Assembly (NCBI GenBank): GCA_031260365.1 | Contig: JAIRJY010000161.1 | Coordinates: 1-10,683, forward strand | Length of the DNA stretch: 10,683 nucleotides | Reading direction: 5' to 3' | Source: Nitrososphaerota archaeon | GTDB taxonomy: Archaea > Thermoproteota > Bathyarchaeia > Bathyarchaeales > Bathycorpusculaceae | In this document: positions 5,554 through 10,683 of the stretch, in pieces | How positions within the stretch are numbered: position 1 is the first letter of the stretch | How the letters are laid out: each line of letters opens with the position of its first letter | Program-made: the position numbers and the translations under genes | The notes under the pieces: model-generated | Seen by the model: only the letters and a program-made list of their open reading frames with translations | What the model was told of the DNA's origin: nothing | Databases searched by the model: none

Positions 5554-7506
5554 TTGATACATGGGAACCCGTTTGATTTGTTCCGCCAAGAATGCCGAGC
5601 AGCGTTAGTATCTGCTATAACAAAAACTTTTCCAAGTGCTAACATACCTATTATTAATCTAAATAAGACCCCTGATATAGAGTTGGGTCAGTTGGCTTCT
5701 TCGCTTAGTTTTGAGCTAGCAAGAAAGCTAGATATGAAGCCCAGTGTGGTTGCTGAACAACTTGTTGAGGCGATTGATAAGTCACGATTTGATTTAATTG
5801 CTAAAGTTTCCACTGCAGGAGCAGGTTACATTAATTTTTATGTTAACTTCCCAAGATTTTCACAACTAACGCTGGAATCCGTTAAAAATAATGACAAAAG
5901 TTACGGTTATATAAAAACTGAAAAACCAGTAAAAATTATTGTCGAACACACAAGTGTTAATCCATTACACCCAATTCACATTGGGCAAGCTAGAAACCCT
6001 ATGATTGGTGATGCTCTTGCATGTATACTTAAACTACGTGGACATGATGTTTCAACTCATTATTACATTGATGATGTAGGTCGCCAATCCAGTGTAGTTG
6101 CCTATGGTTATGAAAAGCTGGGTAGACCAAAACCAACTGAGAAATCTGACTTGTTTGTAGGTAAAATTTACACTGTTACATGTTGTATATCTGAAATCAA
6201 TCGGCTTAAAAAAGCAAAAGAACAAGTAATCACAACACAAGCAGTAGATGACATAGCCAAAATTGGCAAAGAACTTGATGAATGGATCGCAATAGCTGAT
6301 GAATTAAAAGAAAAACATTCTACTCTTTTTGAAATGTTGACCATAAAAATTAGTGAAGACGAAAACCCTGAAGAAGAAATCAACAAGTTAAATCGCCGAT
6401 ATGAAGATGGCGAACCGGTCGCTAAACAACTCGTCCGTGAAGTCAGTGACTTATGTCTTGACGGTTTTCGCCAAACTCAAGCAAAAATCTCTGTAACGTA
6501 TGATTCATGGGATTGGGAAAGCGATTTCGTCTGGAGTGGGCAAGTCACAGAAATCATGAATAATCTCAAAGCTTCACCCTTTATATACTTCAAAAACGGT
6601 GTCTGGGGTTTTGATGCTGACAAAGTTGCTAAACAGCTTCAATTAAAACCTAAGTTGGGTATGAAAGAAAACCACGAAATCCCACAATTAACTCTTATGC
6701 GCGCCGATGGCACGACCCTCTACACAACACGTGACATCGCTTACAGTATATGGAAGTTCCAATGTGCAGAGAAAGTTATCAACGTTATAGGCATGGAACA
6801 ATCTCTAGCGCAATTACAGCTCAAATTAGCTATGTATGCTCTAAACTACAATAAAGAAGCAGATAACTTTGTCCATTTTGCATACAATCTTGTCGCGCTT
6901 CCAGGTTACAAAATGAGTAGTCGACGTGGGCATTACATAACTTTCGATCAAGTCCTCGACGAAGCAGTAGAGCGCGCCTATCAAGAAGTTTGTAAACGAT
7001 CTCCAATGTTTAGCGAAGAAGAAAAGCGTAGCATAGCAAACTTTGTGGGCATTGGAGCTGTCCGTTATGCGCTCATAGATGTGGATCCAAGCAAACAAGT
7101 GCTATTTACTTGGGATCGTGTGCTAAACTTTGAAACCAACAGTGCTCCTTACGTGCAATATACACACGCAAGAGCTTGCAGTATTATACGAAAAGCAACT
7201 GATAACACGATAGCTGCTCCCGCTTACAATTTGTTAGCTGAAAAAATTGAGCAAGAAATAATTTTACAGCTTGCCTGTTTTCCAGACATGTTCATAGAAG
7301 CAACAGAATACCTAAAACCCTTTATGATAGCAGACTACGTAAATATGCTTGCCGACAAATTTAACACATTTTACAACGCCGTATCTGTAATCAAAGCTGA
7401 AACTCTTGAACTTAGCAGTACACGATTGGTTTTAACTGATGCAGTTCGAACGGTACTACGTAATGCTTTAGCACTTATCGGTGTGGTCGCACCTGAACGT
7501 ATGTAG
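5554..7506 (+). CDS. argS: Arginyl-tRNA synthetase (class I), archaeal type
   Basis: ArgRS attaches L-arginine to tRNA-Arg in the cytoplasm, using ATP and needing bound tRNA to activate arginine. The 650 residues match the archaeal family length. Residues 1-105 form the N-terminal additional domain that reads the tRNA elbow, with G-A-G-Y-I-N-F near 89-95. The catalytic core begins with V-E-H-T-S-V-N-P (130-137). The HIGH motif at 142-145 reads H-I-G-Q: the second histidine is glutamine (codon 5986-5988). Y-I-D-D-V-G-R-Q follows at 171-178, then a charged helical insertion (about 210-290). The KMSK counterpart, K-M-S-S-R-R-G-H-Y-I-T, starts at 453. N-S-A-P-Y-V-Q-Y-T-H-A-R (529-540) opens the DALR anticodon-binding domain, which ends at the typical P-E-R-M terminus. 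The start is TTG with an SD site. It appears monocistronic. Confidence 0.96.
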   Translation: MIHGNPFDLFRQECRAALVSAITKTFPSANIPIINLNKTPDIELGQLASSLSFELARKLDMKPSVVAEQLVEAIDKSRFDLIAKVSTAGAGYINFYVNFPRFSQLTLESVKNNDKSYGYIKTEKPVKIIVEHTSVNPLHPIHIGQARNPMIGDALACILKLRGHDVSTHYYIDDVGRQSSVVAYGYEKLGRPKPTEKSDLFVGKIYTVTCCISEINRLKKAKEQVITTQAVDDIAKIGKELDEWIAIADELKEKHSTLFEMLTIKISEDENPEEEINKLNRRYEDGEPVAKQLVREVSDLCLDGFRQTQAKISVTYDSWDWESDFVWSGQVTEIMNNLKASPFIYFKNGVWGFDADKVAKQLQLKPKLGMKENHEIPQLTLMRADGTTLYTTRDIAYSIWKFQCAEKVINVIGMEQSLAQLQLKLAMYALNYNKEADNFVHFAYNLVALPGYKMSSRRGHYITFDQVLDEAVERAYQEVCKRSPMFSEEEKRSIANFVGIGAVRYALIDVDPSKQVLFTWDRVLNFETNSAPYVQYTHARACSIIRKATDNTIAAPAYNLLAEKIEQEIILQLACFPDMFIEATEYLKPFMIADYVNMLADKFNTFYNAVSVIKAETLELSSTRLVLTDAVRTVLRNALALIGVVAPERM

Positions 7507-7531
7507 CTTACACTGATTTCATTGTTGACCA

Positions 7532-7563
7532 TTTTTTGTGATGTATATCTGTATATCTTTTTT
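7532..7563 (+). terminator. T-rich terminator after argS
   Basis: Two six-T tracts (7532-7537 and 7558-7563) lie 26 to 57 bases after the argS stop, the usual spacing seen in this window. Confidence 0.5.
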
Positions 7564-7617
7564 ACCTGAAGTACAGTCAACGAAATTGTAGAATTTTCGT
7601 ATGTATCTGTATGGCTA
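7541..7617 (+). repeat. Small direct repeats in the argS downstream region
   Basis: GTATATCT occurs twice head to tail at 7543-7558. An imperfect copy of the whole unit, ATGTATCTGTAT, appears at 7601-7612. A 7-bp imperfect hairpin, CGAAATT paired with AATTTTCG, lies between them at 7581-7599. No known element is recognised. Confidence 0.3.
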
Positions 7618-7689
7618 TACACTAAAATATACATGTAGTCATTCGCGGTTGATAATAAATTTCAAATATTAGGCAGTAAGTAAAACATT

Positions 7690-7693
7690 GGTG
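7690..7693 (+). promoter_or_regulatory. Shine-Dalgarno site deciding the DHS-like start
   Basis: GGTG matches the archaeal anti-SD and sits six bases before ATG 7700. It makes that ATG more likely than the in-frame TTG (7688) or GTG (7691), which overlap the motif itself. Confidence 0.5.
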
Positions 7694-7699
7694 TATCTC

Positions 7700-8776
7700 A
7701 TGAGCAACGATTCATATTTCAAAAAAAAACTTGAACCTATCAGGGTTACAAAACAAAAACCAATTTCGCAATTACTAAAAGAAATGGGCCGTACTGCATA
7801 TCAAGGTCGTAAATTAGGTGAAGCTGTTGATGTATGGGAAAACATGATCCGAGAGAAAGATACAGTGATAGCTCTGGGTTTTGCTGGTTCAATGAGTACA
7901 GCAGGTCAGTGGACAATCATTAATTGGCTTATCGAAAATCGCTTTATTGATGTTTTAGTGTCAACAGGGGCAAACGTTTCAGAGGATATTGTTGACGCAA
8001 TGGGTTTTGGTTACTGGCAAGGTAGTCACATGGCAAATGATGAGCAGCTTTTAGCTGATGACGTTAACCGATATTATGACGTTTATGGAAAAGAAACTGA
8101 CTATCGTAAAATGGAAGAAGTCGTAACGGACTATGTTATGACCTGCAAAGAAGACCATTACTATACTTCGGCAGAATTCTTGTATGGTCTGGGAAAATAT
8201 CTCGATGCAAAAAACATCCCTGCAATTACTGCTGTAGCAGCAAAACACGGTGTGCCCATATTTAGCCCCGCTATGGTTGACAGCGCATATGGCGAAACTT
8301 TCCTATTAGCCAAAAATCAAGGTCACAATGTTCACATTGACAGCGTTAAAGAGTTTGACCAGTTCGTACAGATAGGCACTAAAACAAAAGATGTTGCTGT
8401 GGTCTACATCGGTGGAGGCGTCCCAAAAGACATAACACAACTAATCGCTATATCCGTTAGTCCAATGACTGAAGATAAAGGCGTGCAAGGTAGACAAGGT
8501 GGTCTACGCAGAAGCCTACAGGAATACTACTACCCACACAAATACGCCCTTCAAATAACAACAGACTCACCACAATGGGGTGGCTTAAGCGGTTGCACAC
8601 TTGAAGAAGCCATAAGCTGGGGCAAAATCAACAACCAAACCGGAACACGCGCCGTCTGCTACTGCGACGCAACAATTGCCTTACCACTAATATGTCATGC
8701 ACTAGCTGAACGCATTACCGAAAAACGCAACGGTCCCGACATGAGCTGGATCTTTAAAGATATGCCAAAAGCGTAA
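7700..8776 (+). CDS. Deoxyhypusine synthase-like protein (homospermidine-biosynthesis type)
   Basis: This 358-residue protein belongs to the deoxyhypusine synthase (DHS) superfamily of NAD-dependent aminobutyl transferases, but to the divergent branch shared with bacteria. Visible hallmarks: L-G-F-A-G-S-M and V-S-T-G-A-N for NAD binding (about 59-65 and 87-92), F-S-P-A-M-V-D-S, Y-I-G-G-G-V-P-K-D (236-244), W-G-G-L-S-G-C-T (293-300), and E-E-A-I-S-W-G-K-I, where Lys309 (codon 8624-8626) is the imine-forming lysine. After G-G-G-V-P-K it lacks the His-His pair of true DHS, and about 37 extra residues precede Y-A-L-Q-I-T-T-D. This branch is commonly annotated as making homospermidine or a related free polyamine instead of modifying aIF5A. 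I infer that here because a canonical DHS lies 1.2 kb away. The exact substrates, such as putrescine, spermidine or agmatine, cannot be read from the sequence. It seems to be a single-gene unit. Confidence 0.88.
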   Translation: MSNDSYFKKKLEPIRVTKQKPISQLLKEMGRTAYQGRKLGEAVDVWENMIREKDTVIALGFAGSMSTAGQWTIINWLIENRFIDVLVSTGANVSEDIVDAMGFGYWQGSHMANDEQLLADDVNRYYDVYGKETDYRKMEEVVTDYVMTCKEDHYYTSAEFLYGLGKYLDAKNIPAITAVAAKHGVPIFSPAMVDSAYGETFLLAKNQGHNVHIDSVKEFDQFVQIGTKTKDVAVVYIGGGVPKDITQLIAISVSPMTEDKGVQGRQGGLRRSLQEYYYPHKYALQITTDSPQWGGLSGCTLEEAISWGKINNQTGTRAVCYCDATIALPLICHALAERITEKRNGPDMSWIFKDMPKA

Positions 8777-8784
8777 CCAGCTTC

Positions 8785-8796
8785 TTTTTTACTTTT
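8785..8796 (+). terminator. T-rich terminator after the DHS-like gene
   Basis: Six T, AC, then four T begin eight bases after the stop codon. A U-tract terminator fits the end of this plus-strand unit, which faces a minus-strand gene. Confidence 0.5.
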
Positions 8797-8964
8797 AACC
8801 ATTAAGAAACAGCCTTATGTGCTGTTATACCAAACCATATGGGTACTAAATCATGGTCAAGCACAACTATTTGGTGAGTGTACACATAGAAAGCTGCTAG
8901 TGGTGCATGGATTTCGTCGTATGTAAGTTCCATTTCTACAAGGTAACAGTTAGAAAAACTCAAA

Positions 8965-9573
8965 TCAAATGTTTGATGTCAACGTAGAATATTCTGATTG
9001 ATTCCTACAAAGCATGTATTCAAAAGGTCTAATAGTTGTCAAAGGTGTCGAATCGTTAGAACCACAGAAGGCAATAATGGCGATATTCCCCGTAATGTTC
9101 TCAAATTGAAGTGGATAGGTATCATAACTAACAACTTTTGATCCGTACTCAAGTCTGGTACTATTAAATATGTGTAATTGTTCAAAATAGGTAACATTTG
9201 CATTATACAAAAAATGCACACCTATTGGTCTGATAATTTGTTTTCGTTGATAATCATACCGATTTTGATAGTAATCTATAACCTCTGTACCAATAACGTT
9301 GTTCCATGTATATGAAAAATACGTTTCACGGTGTCTATATGTCTCAGGGTCATTTGGTTTGTCAAACCGTTCAAATGTCCAAAAAGATGAAGCTATGGAC
9401 GCATAGTCTATTGTCTCAGCTGTTGCAAGTGCGTGTTCTTCGTCAGGGGTATCAAAATTTCTGATAACCGACATGGAAGTATTCTTAGAAAAAAATGAAA
9501 TTGTAGCCAATAATGAAACGGAAATTACTGCTGCTAAACACACCGAAAATAGTATCACCATTTTCCTATGCAT
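8965..9573 (-). CDS. Membrane-anchored surface protein of unknown function with multiple N-glycosylation sequons
   Basis: I do not recognise a family. The product, 202 residues from the chosen start, begins M-H-R-K followed by one hydrophobic helix (about 5-28), a typical uncleaved signal anchor. The rest is a polar, Tyr- and Asn-rich domain that should face outside. Six N-x-S/T sequons (Asn 31, 126, 137, 159, 173, 191) suggest archaeal N-glycosylation. Cys170 and Cys189 could form a disulfide. The frame stays open 25 codons further upstream to 9648, but the ATG at 9573 is preferred: AAGGT sits seven bases before it and a TATA box lies at the right distance, so the extra codons would fall before or at the transcription start. 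It lies convergent to the DHS-like gene and downstream of the canonical DHS on the same strand, separated from the latter by a terminator and its own promoter, so an operon with it is unlikely. Confidence 0.65.
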   Translation of the reverse strand: MHRKMVILFSVCLAAVISVSLLATISFFSKNTSMSVIRNFDTPDEEHALATAETIDYASIASSFWTFERFDKPNDPETYRHRETYFSYTWNNVIGTEVIDYYQNRYDYQRKQIIRPIGVHFLYNANVTYFEQLHIFNSTRLEYGSKVVSYDTYPLQFENITGNIAIIAFCGSNDSTPLTTIRPFEYMLCRNQSEYSTLTSNI

Positions 9574-9580
9574 CTGTAAA

Positions 9581-9585
9581 ACCTT
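9581..9585 (-). promoter_or_regulatory. Shine-Dalgarno site for the surface-protein gene
   Basis: Read on the minus strand, AAGGT precedes the ATG at 9573 with a seven-base spacer. It is the main reason to place the start there and not at 9648. Confidence 0.55.
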
Positions 9586-9607
9586 AATCGCTGTGATAAT
9601 GTGAATG

Positions 9608-9615
9608 TATTTAAA
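9608..9615 (-). promoter_or_regulatory. TATA box for the surface-protein gene
   Basis: On the minus strand this reads TTTAAATA, a good archaeal TATA element. Expected initiation about 26 bases downstream falls near 9586, just before the SD site and 13 bases before the start codon, a mutually consistent set of signals. Confidence 0.5.
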
Positions 9616-9648
9616 CTGTATTGTCTTTAATATGTCCATAACTAACAT

Positions 9649-9951
9649 GTTAATTTTGAAATGTGTTTTTTCACTGCTGTAAGTTTGTTGTAGGCGTATG
9701 CAAATAATAGATCTTTTGTAAAACTATGTTAATTTTTTCAAGGCTGCAAAGGGTCACAGTAAACATCTTTTACATTCCATCATACCAGTGGTGCATCATG
9801 AAAAAAGTAAGCACAACTTTGAGTTTTGCAAGAAGTCTAATGAAACGATAATGTTTGCTACAGTGCATAGTACCTGTAGAATGACAACCTTTCTACGTGT
9901 TTATATTGAAACCTCAAGCACTATAAGAATAGGTCCATACCTAAGACACAC
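9649..9951. other. Intergenic stretch without a convincing gene
   Basis: This gap separates the surface-protein gene from the canonical DHS. A plus-strand frame of 65 residues (9788-9985) can be read from a GTG, but it resembles no known protein and runs through the poly-A side of the DHS terminator, so I do not call it. An ATG at 9799 opens only 17 codons. ATGTTAATTTT occurs twice nearby (from 9647 and from 9726). No RNA gene is visible. Confidence 0.45.
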
Positions 9952-9981
9952 TTTTTTAAAAAAACACGACAAAATAAAAAA
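9952..9981 (-). terminator. T-rich terminator of the canonical deoxyhypusine synthase gene
   Basis: On the minus strand, T-runs of six (9981-9976) and seven (9964-9958) follow the stop codon at 9998 within 40 bases. The inner TTTTTTAAAAAA at 9952-9963 is palindromic, so some termination in the other direction is possible. Confidence 0.6.
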
Positions 9982-9997
9982 TTAGTTGGATAATTGC

Positions 9998-10683
9998 CTA
10001 CTCGTTTTTTGTTTTTCTGTTCATTCGCTCTATTAGTGAACTCATCATTATAGGCATGACTACTGTAGCATCGCCTTCAATCATTATGTGTTTGGCTTTT
10101 TCACTGATTTTTCCCCAACTTACTGCTTCCCGTGGTCTTGCGCCACTGAGGCTTCCGTCCCATTCTACCGCAGTGCTGATGTATACAGCGTAGTCTAAGC
10201 CGTCTTTAAATTGATTCCACCATATCGTGTGATGTTTGCTGATGCCGCCACCCACGATCAGCGCACCAGATTTTTGTGTGTCAAATACTATATTATTTAA
10301 GATATCTTCATCTTTTAAAAGATTTATGTGAAAATCTTTGTGGTCTTGACCAAAGAACCAGAGTTGATAACCTACAGAGCCATCTGTTATACCTGGAACG
10401 AAGACGGGTATGTTATTTTTGGCAGCCCAGTATAAGATAGAGTTTTCATTACAACAGTGCAGACCTATTTCTCGACAGAGTTCTGCGGTACTAAACTCTC
10501 TTTTTCCTTCTTTGTATAACGTTTCAAGCATGCCTATAATTTGTTTTTCAATAACGGTTCCATAACTATCGTTTGGCACAAGAACATTCCCTAAACGGTT
10601 AATTCCCTCTTGGTGGAGTTTAGCGTCGTTCATAGTGAAACTCCCTTTATAGTAGTCACGATAACATCTAGCAATATCATGGT
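9998..10683 (-). CDS. dys: Deoxyhypusine synthase (canonical archaeal), 5' end cut by window edge
   Basis: DHS moves the aminobutyl group of spermidine, with NAD, onto one lysine of translation factor aIF5A to make deoxyhypusine, in the cytoplasm as a tetramer. The window holds 227 C-terminal residues of a protein usually about 310-340 long. The frame is open through base 10683: the codons before the ATG at 10633 read H-D-I-A-R-C-Y-R-D-Y-Y-K-G-S-F, matching the conserved segment before G-I-N-R-L-G-N in DHS, so that ATG is internal. Further motifs are F-V-P-G-I-T-D-G-S, the loop G-G-G-I-S-K-H-H-T-I-W-W, D-Y-A-V-Y-I-S-T-A, D-G-S-L-S-G-A-R and E-A-V-S-W-G-K-I, whose Lys (codon 10111-10109) is the catalytic lysine. 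The retained His-His pair and D-G-S-L-S-G-A-R separate it from the divergent paralogue at 7700-8776. A T-rich terminator follows. Its aIF5A substrate gene is not in the window. Confidence 0.95.
   Translation of the reverse strand, partial: HDIARCYRDYYKGSFTMNDAKLHQEGINRLGNVLVPNDSYGTVIEKQIIGMLETLYKEGKREFSTAELCREIGLHCCNENSILYWAAKNNIPVFVPGITDGSVGYQLWFFGQDHKDFHINLLKDEDILNNIVFDTQKSGALIVGGGISKHHTIWWNQFKDGLDYAVYISTAVEWDGSLSGARPREAVSWGKISEKAKHIMIEGDATVVMPIMMSSLIERMNRKTKNE

Noticed and set aside
9574..9648. Extra 25 N-terminal codons on the surface-protein gene
   Set aside because: They lie across the predicted TATA box and start site, and the ATG at 9573 has a well-spaced SD and gives a classic signal anchor.
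9788..9985. 65-residue plus-strand frame in the gap before the canonical DHS
   Set aside because: It has a GTG start without a convincing ribosome site, no recognisable motif, and it runs through the poly-A side of the DHS terminator.
10631..10633. ATG as the start of the right-hand deoxyhypusine synthase
   Set aside because: The 16 codons before it are open to the window edge and match conserved DHS sequence, so this Met is internal.
1..10683. tRNA genes, CRISPR arrays, transposases, phage genes or attachment sites
   Set aside because: By eye I found no T-arm consensus with a matching acceptor stem, no regularly spaced repeats, no transposase or integrase motifs and no long terminal inverted repeats.

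Overview
The window looks archaeal. It carries deoxyhypusine synthase, an archaeal-type arginyl-tRNA synthetase, TATA-like boxes upstream of several genes, Shine-Dalgarno (SD) motifs matching an archaeal 16S tail, oligo-T stretches after most genes, and frequent TTG or GTG starts. The DNA is AT-rich with long non-coding gaps. That style would suit a host-associated or anaerobic low-GC lineage such as the Bathyarchaeia, but this placement is an impression and not something shown by the sequence.

Layout. Positions 1-3617 are the end of a tightly packed tryptophan operon, trpB-trpA-trpD-trpC. All three junctions overlap, and the run ends in a strong T-rich terminator; trpE, trpG and trpF are absent and, if present, lie upstream. 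A gap of about 550 bases follows, then a small SdpI-family membrane protein, then a polyferredoxin with four [4Fe-4S] cluster motifs, then argS. Positions 7700-8776 encode a deoxyhypusine-synthase-like enzyme of the divergent 'homospermidine biosynthesis' type. On the minus strand lie a single-pass, probably glycosylated surface protein (8965-9573) and the 3' two-thirds of a canonical archaeal deoxyhypusine synthase, which runs off the right edge.

The four Trp enzymes cover anthranilate phosphoribosylation (TrpD), ring closure to indole-glycerol phosphate (TrpC), and conversion to tryptophan (TrpA and TrpB). The isomerase step (TrpF) is missing from the window. The two deoxyhypusine-synthase-family genes suggest polyamine chemistry with two separate outputs: aIF5A modification by the canonical copy, and probably free polyamine synthesis by the divergent copy. 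Nothing ties the membrane protein, the ferredoxin or argS into one pathway; they look like separate transcription units.

Starts. trpB and the right-hand deoxyhypusine synthase are both open through the window edge, so apparent internal starts at 10 and 10633 are not real. I moved the starts of three other genes to better-supported codons (4173, 7700, 9573). I found no tRNA, rRNA, CRISPR, insertion sequence or phage gene, and no clear novel multi-gene system. The most interesting points are the paired deoxyhypusine-synthase paralogues, several conservative swaps at catalytic positions in the Trp enzymes, an altered HIGH motif in ArgRS, and a TrpC lacking its N-terminal helix.
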